Under the pieces are notes generated by a model, which saw nothing but the letters and a program-made list of their open reading frames with translations, had not been told where the DNA came from and did not search any database. A DNA stretch of 64,000 nt from Sulfurimonas sp. Lineage in GTDB: Bacteria; Campylobacterota; Campylobacteria; Campylobacterales; Sulfurimonadaceae. This document shows positions 18,075 to 26,524 of the stretch, piece after piece. A program made the translations under genes and the position numbers. The DNA lies in the NCBI RefSeq assembly GCF_041583195.1, contig NZ_JBFHGL010000003.1:62001-126000 (forward strand). Direction: 5' to 3'. The stretch's first letter is position 1. Each line of letters begins with the position of its first letter.

Positions 18075-18362
18075 TTACTTAACTTTTTTGCCTATATCAT
18101 CTTCAGTATAAAAGCTATGTGTACCATCACAAAACGGCATATTTTTGCTAGATTTGCACATACATATGTGATACTGCTTAGTTTTTTCTATATCAACTTT
18201 TTTCGGCAAACATGTAGTAGGGCATTTTGTATCTGCATGACTTCCATCACAAAACACACCCTCATCTTTACTTCTTCCACATTGGCAGATGTAGTAACTA
18301 TGTCCTGCTTCAAGTGTTACTGCTTTTGGTTTGTTGTCATAAACAATTGCATCTTTACACAT
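18075..18362 (-). CDS. Double CDGSH iron-sulfur domain protein
   Basis: A 95-aa cytoplasmic protein with two CDGSH (mitoNEET-type) motifs. The first has C26, C28, C38 and H42 (ending CDGSH), the second C67, C69, C78 and H82 (ending CDGTH). Each binds a redox-active, acid-labile [2Fe-2S] cluster through three Cys and one His. Roles in iron or redox balance are proposed for the family but unproven. C47 and C51 lie between the motifs and are not canonical ligands. It follows the PH-domain gene by 51 bp in the same direction. Confidence 0.9.
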   Translation of the reverse strand: MCKDAIVYDNKPKAVTLEAGHSYYICQCGRSKDEGVFCDGSHADTKCPTTCLPKKVDIEKTKQYHICMCKSSKNMPFCDGTHSFYTEDDIGKKVK

Positions 18363-18413
18363 AATGACTTCCTTTTTTATTTGCTTAGCTTATTATTGTA
18401 GTATTAATTTTGT

Positions 18414-18905
18414 TTATTTTTTATTAGACTTGTTTGAGTAGTGTGTAGCACTAACTATATCGCCTATTATGGCTTTATGAAACAGGTAAGGTCTTTTTAT
18501 ATTTCTTATTACATAGCGACCGCCGTATGTAGTTATAACTTCTAATGTTCCAACATCTAGTACATCTTTTAGCGTCTGGTTAATTGGTTTTATATATATG
18601 GTTCTTATATCTTCAAGGTTAATCGGGTATATCTCTTTTACCTTATGACCTTTTAGTATGATCAGTCTTTGTTCGGTAAGAAGACAGTGGTATGAAGCTT
18701 TTTCTTTGATCTCTTGCATGTTTACATAAAACGTGCGTATAACTAAAACCGCTCCAATAACTCCGATCTCGTACTCGTAACCTATAAAAAGCAGTGTAAA
18801 TCCAAGCATATAAAGCAGGGCAATAGATGTATAAAAAGTTCTTGAAATCTCTGCTTGTGCTAATATCGATTCATTCTCATGGAGAGTTTTACTTATGTTG
18901 TTCAT
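18414..18905 (-). CDS. Membrane protein with bacterial PH domain
   Basis: 163 aa. Two close hydrophobic segments (about 25-44 and 46-61) form a membrane hairpin, followed by a bacterial PH-like beta domain (about 72-150, with YHCLLTEQRLIILKG and YPINLEDIRTIYI). Such proteins are of unknown role; some bind membranes or form oligomeric rings. It lies 6 bp after a small exported protein gene and is probably co-transcribed with it. Confidence 0.7.
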   Translation of the reverse strand: MNNISKTLHENESILAQAEISRTFYTSIALLYMLGFTLLFIGYEYEIGVIGAVLVIRTFYVNMQEIKEKASYHCLLTEQRLIILKGHKVKEIYPINLEDIRTIYIKPINQTLKDVLDVGTLEVITTYGGRYVIRNIKRPYLFHKAIIGDIVSATHYSNKSNKK

Positions 18906-18911
18906 ACAGAT

Positions 18912-19166
18912 TTAAAAAATAATACCTTGCTTTTTACTAAGCGGCTGACATGCATTAGATAAAAAGTAGAAATTCTCATCAATCAGTTTAAAATAATAGT
19001 GACCGTTTATATGCTCAATAGTAGCATTTTTATGGGAGATCATTTTAAATGAGTGTTGACCGACATGACATAAAAGTTCATTTTTATCAGACTCTTTAAA
19101 ATAAGACACAGCATCATCTGCAAACATATATACACTTAGTGATAAGATCAATAATAATACACGCAT
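18912..19166 (-). CDS. Small exported protein of unknown function
   Basis: 84 aa with a clear signal peptide (MRVLLLILSLSVYMFADD, cleavage near 16). The mature part is short, beta-rich and contains two cysteines that could form a disulfide (LCHVG and NACQP). No family recognised. SD AAGGTGG precedes the ATG, supporting a real gene. It lies directly upstream of the PH-domain membrane protein. Confidence 0.6.
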   Translation of the reverse strand: MRVLLLILSLSVYMFADDAVSYFKESDKNELLCHVGQHSFKMISHKNATIEHINGHYYFKLIDENFYFLSNACQPLSKKQGIIF

Positions 19167-19216
19167 AAAACCACCTTATTTGTTATGTAACAATTTTAGC
19201 ACAATTTGTTATATAT

Positions 19217-19732
19217 TTATTTATATATAGAGTTTTTAAAAATCTCGTAACTAGCTTGCGATGAAAATACGAAGTTCACTTCCATAGTGTCGTCTGTTTC
19301 TAAAAAGGACTGGACTGCCTTGTAGGCTACTTTTGCCGCTTTATCTTTAGGATAGCCATAGATACCTGTAGAGATCGCAGGAAAAGAGACGGATGTACAT
19401 CCTAACTTACGAGCTACTTTTAGAGAGTTTACGTAGCAGTTAGTCAGCAGCTCTTCACAACGATCAGCGCAAGAGGGATAGACGGGACCTACCGTGTGGA
19501 TCACATACTTGGCTTTCATGTCTCCTGCACTTGTCACAACAGCTTCACCAGTAGGCAGACCGTCTTTGTAAGTTGTAGCTCTGATCTCTTTACACTGCTC
19601 AAGGATCTGTGAGCCTCCTGCACGGTGAATGGCACCATCAACTCCGCCACCACCAAGAAGTGAACTGTTTGCTGCATTTACCACTGCAGATACATCTTCT
19701 TGTGTAATGTCTGATATTTTTAGGTTAATCAT
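19217..19732 (-). CDS. Macrodomain protein, MacroD-type ADP-ribose hydrolase
   Basis: 171 aa from the ATG at 19732, chosen because GGAG sits 7 nt upstream and MINLKISDIT is the typical macrodomain opening; a longer frame runs into sbcC. The ADP-ribose-binding motifs VVNAANSSLLGGGGVDGAIH and AISTGIYGYP are intact. MacroD-type proteins remove ADP-ribose from proteins or nucleic acids or hydrolyse O-acetyl-ADP-ribose. One base separates it from the sbcC stop, so it belongs to the sbcD-sbcC-macrodomain operon, suggesting a link to DNA damage. Confidence 0.9.
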   Translation of the reverse strand: MINLKISDITQEDVSAVVNAANSSLLGGGGVDGAIHRAGGSQILEQCKEIRATTYKDGLPTGEAVVTSAGDMKAKYVIHTVGPVYPSCADRCEELLTNCYVNSLKVARKLGCTSVSFPAISTGIYGYPKDKAAKVAYKAVQSFLETDDTMEVNFVFSSQASYEIFKNSIYK

Positions 19733-19733
19733 T

Positions 19734-22103
19734 TTACAACTCCACAACACTCTCAAACATCTCTTTGATCTCCATCTCATGGCTGATCAAAAAGATCTGT
19801 CTGTACTGCTCTTTGATCGTATGAAACGCTTCTAGTATCTCCATACGTCTTGCCTCGTCTTGAGATCCAAACACTTCATCAAATGCTAAAAATCCTATAG
19901 AACTTGCACCGCTTAACTCTGTTAGTGTTTTACTTATGGCTATGCGAAGTACCAAGTTTGCAAGATCGACTTCACCGCCTGAGAATCTCTCGATCGGATA
20001 CTTTTTACTCTCATCATAGATGAAAAAGTCAAAGTCGTTGCTTACCTCTATGTGTTGGTATTTTCCTTTAGTTATGCGCGCGTACATTTCAGATGCAATG
20101 GCAGATATTCTAGGTGCTACTTTGGAATTAAGACGTGTTTTAAACTCCGCTAGGCTTGTTTTGATCTTCTCATAGTCTTGAAGATCATCTTTTTTACTTT
20201 GTACTTTTTTAAGTTGGGTTTCGTTGTTGTCAAGTGAGCTCTGAATTGTTTTGATCTCTCCCTCTATTGAAGCTACTTCAACTTTGATTTTGTGTATTTG
20301 CTCTGTTTGCTCTTCAACTGTTTTTAGAGCTTGAGAGTGTTCAGACTCTTTTTGTTTGTGAGCGTTTTCATCGTAGTTTACTTTGCTGAATTGCTGTTCT
20401 TTTTCTTTGTACTTTTGTTCTAGATCTTTTATGTTTGCAAGTGTCTTATCAAGATCTTTTTTTACAGAGTCCAAACGCTTGGTTTCAGTTTCTAGTGCCA
20501 ATATATGTTTGTATTTATGAGAAAGTTCATCAAAACTTTTTAACATTTTTGTATGAAGTTTAGGATCGTAGCTGTAGTTCTCTAACTCTTTTAGCTCTTC
20601 TTTGTTTTTTAGTCCTTTGAGTTCTACTTGTTTAAAGTGCTCTTTTGCGTTTGTCAGATCTTTTTGTTTGCTCTCTATGATGTTGAGTTTTTTACTTAGT
20701 TCTGCAAACTCTTTCTCTTTTACTTTTTTCTCATCTATTAGTTTTGTTTTTTGATCTGTGACATTTTTTAGCTGTTTATTAAGCTCATCGATCTTTTTTT
20801 GATGAGTCCCTTGGACTATAGCGTTTAAAGAGCTTATAACATTGTCGTATTCTTCTAAAAGCGGTCTTGTGCATATTGGACATTCAGATTCACTTCCGAG
20901 CTTTTCTAGGGCTTTTATTTTGGCATTTGTCTCATCTATAATTCTTTGCTCTGAACCTACCTCTATTTGGATCTCTTTCTCTATCGTATGTTTAGCCTCT
21001 ATATCGTCTTGTCTGATCGAGAGTTCTTGTTCTAAGTTCTTGTGATCAAAGCTGTATTGTTCGAACATTTCACACTCTTTTTCAAGTGTGTGTATATCTT
21101 CTTTGGCTTTTTTATATTGATCTCTTAGTTGGTCTTGTTCTTTTTGAAGACCTTCACGTCTAAGGTAGTGCTCTTTTAGTTTCTCTTGGTTTTTCAAATC
21201 TTCTTGCAGACTAAGATACTCTTTTTTTGCACCTTCAAGTGAAATAAGAGATTCTTTTTTGTGTTCTAGTTCGTGTACCTCGGCAATTAGTTTTGTCTCA
21301 TTTAGCAGTTCTATGCTTTTGTTGCTTTTTATAAGATCAAGTCCGGCTTGTAGTTTTTGTTTTTGCTCTTTTGTTTTTACAAAAACGTCCAGCTCTTTTT
21401 TTATTAGTGACTCTTTGTCTTTTAGGATTATAAGCTCTTTAGTTTTGTTTTGCTCATCTTTGATCAGCTGATGTTTTTTATCTTGGTTTTGTTTGATCTG
21501 CTCTTGTTTTGTTTTGATCTCGTCATCACTTAGAAGCACCTCTCTAAAAGCGTCTATCTCTTTTTTTAAAGTACGGCTTTTATCGATCAGCTCTTTTTCT
21601 ACAAAGTCTATTTTCTCCAGTCCCAAAAGACGGCGGATCATCTTTTTACGATCTTCGTTTTTAAGGCTGCTTAGGCTTGTTAGCTCTTTTTGAGATGCAA
21701 AGAGTGTATGCATAAAAGCATCTTTACTCATACCCGTTAGTTTTATAATAGCAGTTGTTACCTCTTTAGCTCCAGTTGTAGTAAGTTCACCATTTTTAAA
21801 GAGCTTTGCATTTGCACTCATAGCTTTTCCTCGAAACTCTCTTACAACTTTATACTCTGTAGATTCAAACTCAAATACTAGCTCAACCACTACTGCGTCT
21901 TTTTCAGATGAATAGCTGTTTCTAAGCAGCTCTTTGTTTCCACGTTTTTTAGCTTCACCGTAAAGGGAAAAAAGTATAGCTTCAAATATTGTAGATTTTC
22001 CACTTCCGTTTTTACCTATGATCCCAATGAGTCCCTCACCGAAATCTATATCGTACGAGGTATATTTTTTAAAGTTTTCAAGATGTAGTCTAGTTAGTAT
22101 CAT
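19734..22103 (-). CDS. sbcC: SbcC exonuclease subunit (Rad50/SMC-like ATPase)
   Basis: 789 aa from the ATG at 22103, which has GAGG about 7 nt upstream and begins just before the conserved LHLENFKKY; an eight-residue longer frame lacks this support. Walker A is GKNGSGKS, two long coiled-coil arms flank a zinc-hook CPIC, and the C-terminus has the signature FSGGE and Walker B FLAFDE. With SbcD it forms the ATP-dependent nuclease that cuts DNA hairpins and blocked ends. Somewhat short (E. coli 1048 aa) but typical of Campylobacterota. The start overlaps sbcD by 14 bp. Confidence 0.92.
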   Translation of the reverse strand: MILTRLHLENFKKYTSYDIDFGEGLIGIIGKNGSGKSTIFEAILFSLYGEAKKRGNKELLRNSYSSEKDAVVVELVFEFESTEYKVVREFRGKAMSANAKLFKNGELTTTGAKEVTTAIIKLTGMSKDAFMHTLFASQKELTSLSSLKNEDRKKMIRRLLGLEKIDFVEKELIDKSRTLKKEIDAFREVLLSDDEIKTKQEQIKQNQDKKHQLIKDEQNKTKELIILKDKESLIKKELDVFVKTKEQKQKLQAGLDLIKSNKSIELLNETKLIAEVHELEHKKESLISLEGAKKEYLSLQEDLKNQEKLKEHYLRREGLQKEQDQLRDQYKKAKEDIHTLEKECEMFEQYSFDHKNLEQELSIRQDDIEAKHTIEKEIQIEVGSEQRIIDETNAKIKALEKLGSESECPICTRPLLEEYDNVISSLNAIVQGTHQKKIDELNKQLKNVTDQKTKLIDEKKVKEKEFAELSKKLNIIESKQKDLTNAKEHFKQVELKGLKNKEELKELENYSYDPKLHTKMLKSFDELSHKYKHILALETETKRLDSVKKDLDKTLANIKDLEQKYKEKEQQFSKVNYDENAHKQKESEHSQALKTVEEQTEQIHKIKVEVASIEGEIKTIQSSLDNNETQLKKVQSKKDDLQDYEKIKTSLAEFKTRLNSKVAPRISAIASEMYARITKGKYQHIEVSNDFDFFIYDESKKYPIERFSGGEVDLANLVLRIAISKTLTELSGASSIGFLAFDEVFGSQDEARRMEILEAFHTIKEQYRQIFLISHEMEIKEMFESVVEL

Positions 22104-23226
22104 CTGAAACCTCTTCATAGCTTGCAAACAGCTCTTGAACTTTGTTCTTAAGTCTGTCGTACTCTTTATCTTCAGCGCCTTCTTTTATATGTTCTAAAAA
22201 GAACTCTTCAATACTTTGTGCTTCAACACCCTCTACGCTGTTATCATTTGCAGAGCTTTTAAACTCTCTTTTTATATTGACACTCATAGCTTCGCTGAAA
22301 CGCTCTTTTATATCAGAGTTTTGAATCTCAATAGATTGCATAGAAGAGAGGTTTTTTAGCTTAACCTCTACGATAGCATCTTTAGTGTCACTAGTATCAA
22401 GAGATGCAAGTGAATTTTCATAATCCTCACAGTCTATCTCTTTAGTGATGAAAGGACGTATATTGATCTCTTTGTATTCAACTTCCAAAGCGCCAAATAA
22501 AGAGTCTTCTTCATTTAAAGTTAGCTCAATGTAGCCTTTTGAATTTCTCTTATCATTCAGACTTGTCCTCTCTGTTGATCCGCTGTAGTATACATTCTCA
22601 TGTTTACCGACCTGACCAAAGCCGTGCCAATGCCCAAGAGCTACATAGTCCATTTTTTCAAATAGATACTCTTTATCTTTTGGGTATACCCACTCCCCAA
22701 ATTCTTGCATCAAGTAATGAGCCCCTACAGAGCAGTGCATCATCATAATGTTTTTTCTATTCTCGTCTATGCTTTTCTCACAAAGCTCTATTTGTGGTAG
22801 TGCTTTTGTTTCATCATTCATATGGGGCAGGGTGTGAAACGCTACATCTTTAAACTCTATCTTTTTGTATACCTGATTGTATGATGTATGTATGTTTTTA
22901 AAAGAGTTGAAAATTTTTAAAATTGGCGAGCTCAGATTTGTTCTTGGTGTTGAGTGATTACCTGCTATTATGATAAACGGGATGTTTAGCGAGTCTATTA
23001 TTTTAAATTGCTCAAGCGCAAAAGTTATGGCACGGTTAGAGGGAGATGAGCGGTGAAAGAGATCACCTGTATGGATGATATAGTCAGGTTTAGTAAGTTT
23101 TATATTTTCAACAACTTGTTTGAAAGCATCGTAAAAGTCAGCCTCTCTTTGGTTGATATTTTCATCGTTTAAAACTTCTAAGTCGTTAAACCCTAAATGG
23201 GTGTCGCTAAAGTGGATAATCTTCAT
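22090..23226 (-). CDS. sbcD: SbcD nuclease subunit (Mre11-like)
   Basis: 378 aa. The calcineurin-type phosphoesterase motifs are all visible: HFSDTHLG (5-12), HTGDLFH (about 52-58), AGNHSTP (about 92-98) and the later HCS and LGHWH blocks that complete the two-metal Mn site. It gives the SbcCD complex its exonuclease and endonuclease activity. It is the first gene of sbcD-sbcC-macrodomain, overlapping sbcC by 14 bp. Confidence 0.93.
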   Translation of the reverse strand: MKIIHFSDTHLGFNDLEVLNDENINQREADFYDAFKQVVENIKLTKPDYIIHTGDLFHRSSPSNRAITFALEQFKIIDSLNIPFIIIAGNHSTPRTNLSSPILKIFNSFKNIHTSYNQVYKKIEFKDVAFHTLPHMNDETKALPQIELCEKSIDENRKNIMMMHCSVGAHYLMQEFGEWVYPKDKEYLFEKMDYVALGHWHGFGQVGKHENVYYSGSTERTSLNDKRNSKGYIELTLNEEDSLFGALEVEYKEINIRPFITKEIDCEDYENSLASLDTSDTKDAIVEVKLKNLSSMQSIEIQNSDIKERFSEAMSVNIKREFKSSANDNSVEGVEAQSIEEFFLEHIKEGAEDKEYDRLKNKVQELFASYEEVSDDTN

Positions 23227-23271
23227 AAGATATGGTAGTGTTTTTGAACTTAAAACAACTTATAAAAACGC

Positions 23272-23982
23272 TTAATACTTTATCTTGGCTAGGTATAGTC
23301 CGTTTGCAAGTGCGGGTTTGATCTTATGCTGCTTTGTACATTCTAGCTGCTCTTTTATTTCAGACTCGCTGAGTTTTAAAAGCGCTCCGACCATAAGACG
23401 GATTTGGCTTCTTAAAAAGCCGTTGGCTTCAAAGTTTAAAACTATTAGACCTTTGTGTTTATATGCAAAAGACCTATAAATCTCTCTAACAGTCGAGCCT
23501 GTATCACTACCTGTTTTCATAAACTGCTTAAAATCATATTCACCTACAAAAACTGGCATCTTCTTTTGAATCTCTTCAAAGTTAACATCTTTGTAAAAGC
23601 TTATAAAGTCATCTTCAAAAGGGTTTGAATAAGTAGTTTTTATAAGGTAACGGTAGACTCTGCTTTTAGCTGAATATCTTGCATGAAACTCTTCATCTAC
23701 TTCTTTTATGGTTAGTATTTTTATTGAGTTTGGAAGCATCTCATTTAGAATGCGTTTGAGCTTTTTAAGATCAGTCCAAAACTCAGGCAGATCTATATGA
23801 AAAGTTTGTCCGCTTGCATGTACGCCTTTGTCTGTGCGTCCGCTTGGTTGCGGTTTTGAAGTGATGTTGATCTCGTTTAAAACGTGCTCAATTTGACCAA
23901 ATACAGTATTTTTAGTTTCACTCTGGGTTTGTGAACCTAAAAAATGAGTACCGTTGTATGAACATGTTAAAAGGGCGCGCAT
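23272..23982 (-). CDS. truA: tRNA pseudouridine synthase A
   Basis: 236 aa. TruA isomerises U38-U40 of tRNA anticodon stems. The catalytic Asp lies in SGRTDKGVHA (about 48-57), and the KSRVYRYLI and GFLRSQIRLM blocks are characteristic. It is the last gene of the glmU-coaBC-uppS-prepilin peptidase-lptF/G-truA run and starts 2 bp after the stop of the permease gene. The same order around truA occurs, as I recall it, in Campylobacter. Confidence 0.95.
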   Translation of the reverse strand: MRALLTCSYNGTHFLGSQTQSETKNTVFGQIEHVLNEINITSKPQPSGRTDKGVHASGQTFHIDLPEFWTDLKKLKRILNEMLPNSIKILTIKEVDEEFHARYSAKSRVYRYLIKTTYSNPFEDDFISFYKDVNFEEIQKKMPVFVGEYDFKQFMKTGSDTGSTVREIYRSFAYKHKGLIVLNFEANGFLRSQIRLMVGALLKLSESEIKEQLECTKQHKIKPALANGLYLAKIKY

Positions 23983-23984
23983 TT

Positions 23985-25010
23985 CTAAAACTTTGAAACA
24001 ATTACTTTTCTATATAGTATATATGTAGCACTCAACCAGCTTATAGCAATAACAGGGATCGCATAAAAGAAAAGTGGTACCCATAAAAGCTGTATAGCTT
24101 CATAGAATATGATGATCCCCAAAAACATATATAAATAAGCTTTCCCTTTATTATGTCTAACATGAACTATACCTATAGTAGCAGCTAAAAAAAGTGACAT
24201 CATAGGGAAAAAACTCATTAAAGTATCTGTAATAAATGTTTTATATTTTCTACCAATATCAAAATCTGACTGCCAGTATTCAATAGGTGTTTCGTATTTT
24301 ACAAGATCAGTTGTAAGGGAACTGTTAATAAACATCTTTTCAAAGTTTATTTGGGAAAACTTGTCATTTTTATAGCTGTATCCTTCACCGTCTGTCAGCT
24401 TTAGTCTAAGCAGGTTTGTTTCATTGATAATTTCTGCTTTTTTAGCACTAATTAAAACTTCTTCGTTGTTTTTTTGGTTCTTTTTAAATAAGAATACATC
24501 CTCAAAAGTCTCATCAGGATTGCTTTTACCTATATAAAGTAGCCAGTCTCCGAATTTATGTCCAAATTCTGATGCTGAGAGGTTAAATTTTGCCTGTGAT
24601 TTTTTATATGCAAAAAAGTTTTTAGATAGAGTTTTTGCATGCGGGTAAAGCACGAAAAAGTTTAAAAATAACAGTACACCTAGTAGCGCAGCCGGTTTTA
24701 GCAAAGTTTTGATAATAAAATTCGGATGTATACCGAGTGAGAAAAATACAATAATCTCATTATCGTTTGATAGTTTAAAAAGTGTTAGTGTAGCTGCTAT
24801 AAAAAAAGAAAACGGAAGAGTAAAGAAGAATACCTCAGGAAGTACGAAAATATACATTTTCGTCATCTCCCATATTGTTAGTTTTACAACAGCCGTAAAA
24901 GTAGCTAGTTTAATTAAAAATATAACAGATGCTATGGCAAACAGCGGTAAAAATACCGATAAAAAGAGTACAGATAAATGACTTAAGATATATTTTTGGA
25001 GTATTTTCAT
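23985..25010 (-). CDS. LptF/LptG family LPS export permease (YjgP/YjgQ)
   Basis: 341 aa. An N-terminal block of three transmembrane helices (to about residue 120), a periplasmic beta-jellyroll-like middle domain (about 130-260) and a C-terminal block of three helices fit the LptFG topology. With LptBC the family extracts lipopolysaccharide from the inner membrane and moves it toward the outer membrane. Which of LptF or LptG it is cannot be decided here; the partner is not in this window. It lies 3 bp after the prepilin peptidase gene. Confidence 0.85.
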   Translation of the reverse strand: MKILQKYILSHLSVLFLSVFLPLFAIASVIFLIKLATFTAVVKLTIWEMTKMYIFVLPEVFFFTLPFSFFIAATLTLFKLSNDNEIIVFFSLGIHPNFIIKTLLKPAALLGVLLFLNFFVLYPHAKTLSKNFFAYKKSQAKFNLSASEFGHKFGDWLLYIGKSNPDETFEDVFLFKKNQKNNEEVLISAKKAEIINETNLLRLKLTDGEGYSYKNDKFSQINFEKMFINSSLTTDLVKYETPIEYWQSDFDIGRKYKTFITDTLMSFFPMMSLFLAATIGIVHVRHNKGKAYLYMFLGIIIFYEAIQLLWVPLFFYAIPVIAISWLSATYILYRKVIVSKF

Positions 25011-25013
25011 TCG

Positions 25014-25832
25014 TTAGTAATTTGCCTCTATATATCTCATAATAGGTGAATCATAAATATAAACTATAAATGTTGCAAGTGCTAAAAATGGTACAAAAGG
25101 TACACGTTGTTCTTCTGCACTTTTATTATGAACCATTACCATTATAGGCAGTGTTAATATAGCAGATAAAAAGATAGCTACAAGAGCTAATTCAACACCT
25201 AGTAGTGCACCCATTGTTGCGGCTACCATTATGTCGCCTTCACCCATAGCTTCAATGTACGGATATCTTTGATAGTATTTTGTCCAAGGTGTTAGTGTTT
25301 TATCTGCTTCTATTCTGGCTAATGAGGTTAATATATAAGAGAGTGCAAATCTAAGAAGTGTAAATCCTCCTGCAACTAGCAGAGCATTTGTAAAGTTCTC
25401 AATAAGACTGCTAATACTCCACACACCTATAATCGCAAAAAGTATAGCTAAAAGGTTTAATGAATCTGGTACCATCTTGTATTTAAAATCTATCATAGAT
25501 AGTGCTAATAGCATTGTAAAACTAAGGTATATAAATATTGTTGGAATAGAGATAGTTAGTTTTTGCGCTAATGCTACAAATAATAGACCTGAAACAAGTT
25601 CTATTATTGGATATTGTTTTGATATTTTACTCTGGCAATATGCACACTTCCCACCTAAGAAAATCCATGAAAATAAAGGAATATTGTGCCAAGGTTTTAA
25701 TTTATTGTCGCAAGAGTAGCAGTGTGAGGCATTGAATATAACACTTTCGTTATTTGGTACTCTAAGTATTACTACATTCAAAAAAGAACCAAAAACAATT
25801 CCAAATATAAATATTAAAATAAGCTCAATCAT
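25014..25832 (-). CDS. pilD: Prepilin peptidase / N-methyltransferase (A24 family)
   Basis: A 272-aa polytopic inner-membrane aspartic protease that cleaves and N-methylates type IV pilin-like precursors. The cytoplasmic zinc-like motif (CYSC at about 38-41, CAYC at about 63-66) is complete. The two catalytic Asp are in MIDFKYKMVPD and GEGDI. It overlaps uppS by 4 bp (ATGA). No pilin genes are nearby, so its substrates (type IV pili or type II secretion pseudopilins) lie elsewhere. Confidence 0.92.
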   Translation of the reverse strand: MIELILIFIFGIVFGSFLNVVILRVPNNESVIFNASHCYSCDNKLKPWHNIPLFSWIFLGGKCAYCQSKISKQYPIIELVSGLLFVALAQKLTISIPTIFIYLSFTMLLALSMIDFKYKMVPDSLNLLAILFAIIGVWSISSLIENFTNALLVAGGFTLLRFALSYILTSLARIEADKTLTPWTKYYQRYPYIEAMGEGDIMVAATMGALLGVELALVAIFLSAILTLPIMVMVHNKSAEEQRVPFVPFLALATFIVYIYDSPIMRYIEANY

Positions 25833-26506
25833 TTTAGACCTCCAAAGCGTCTCTCAATTTTTTTAAATTCTTTGATAATTTTTTCCAGCTCTTTAGATGA
25901 AAAATCAGGCCACAATGTGTCACAAAAAAACAATTCCGCATATGCTAACTGCCATAATAAAAAGTTAGATATTCTGTGATCACCACCTGTACGGATCAAA
26001 AGATCTACATCGTGTGAACAATCAAGAGCGTTTAAAAGCATCTCTTCAGTGATGTCGTTTTCAGAACATTTTATATTGTTTATAGCACGAAGAAGTTCGT
26101 CTTTAGCACCGTAGTTTAGGGCTAATGACTGTACAAGTCCGTCACAATGTGCAGTTTTTTGCTGAACTTCGTTTATAGTTTTTTGCAGAGATTTTGAAAA
26201 AGCTCTTAAATCTCCGATTGGTTCAAAACGAATATTGTTTTTTATATATGTTTCAAGCTCATTTTTTAGATATTTTTCAAGAAGTTTCATTAAATATTCA
26301 ACTTCAAGACGCGGACGTTTCCAGTTTTCAGTTGAGAAAGCGTAAAGAGTCAGACGTTCAATGTCATTATGAGCGGCACAGAACTCTGTAATTTCACGAA
26401 CAACTTCAGAACCAGCTTCATGCCCTTTAACTCTCTTCTTACCTTTCATCTCGGCCCATCTGCCGTTTCCATCCATGATAATTGCTATATGTTTTGCTTG
26501 ATTCAT
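25829..26506 (-). CDS. uppS: Undecaprenyl diphosphate synthase (cis-prenyltransferase)
   Basis: 225 aa. Condenses isopentenyl units with FPP to give C55 undecaprenyl diphosphate, the lipid carrier for peptidoglycan and O-antigen. The family's first motif IIMDGNGRWA (9-18) holds the catalytic Asp, and the RTGGDHRISNFLLWQ block is present. A TATAAT lies exactly 6 nt before the ATG and no SD is seen, so a leaderless transcript from an internal promoter is likely, in addition to read-through from glmU-coaBC. Confidence 0.95.
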   Translation of the reverse strand: MNQAKHIAIIMDGNGRWAEMKGKKRVKGHEAGSEVVREITEFCAAHNDIERLTLYAFSTENWKRPRLEVEYLMKLLEKYLKNELETYIKNNIRFEPIGDLRAFSKSLQKTINEVQQKTAHCDGLVQSLALNYGAKDELLRAINNIKCSENDITEEMLLNALDCSHDVDLLIRTGGDHRISNFLLWQLAYAELFFCDTLWPDFSSKELEKIIKEFKKIERRFGGLK

Positions 26507-26512
26507 TTTGAC

Positions 26513-26518
26513 ATTATA
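26513..26518 (-). promoter_or_regulatory. -10 box giving a probable leaderless uppS transcript
   Basis: GATATAAT on the minus strand, then 6 nt (GTCAAA), then the uppS ATG. It occupies the 18-bp gap between the coaBC stop and uppS. The usual 6-7 nt from -10 to transcription start places the 5' end on the start codon, and no Shine-Dalgarno is present. Confidence 0.5.
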
Positions 26519-26524
26519 TCTTTT

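Noticed and set aside
18054-18401. 115-aa plus-strand frame opposite the CDGSH gene
   Set aside because: Cys/Phe-rich translation typical of an antisense shadow; the minus-strand CDGSH motifs are unmistakable.
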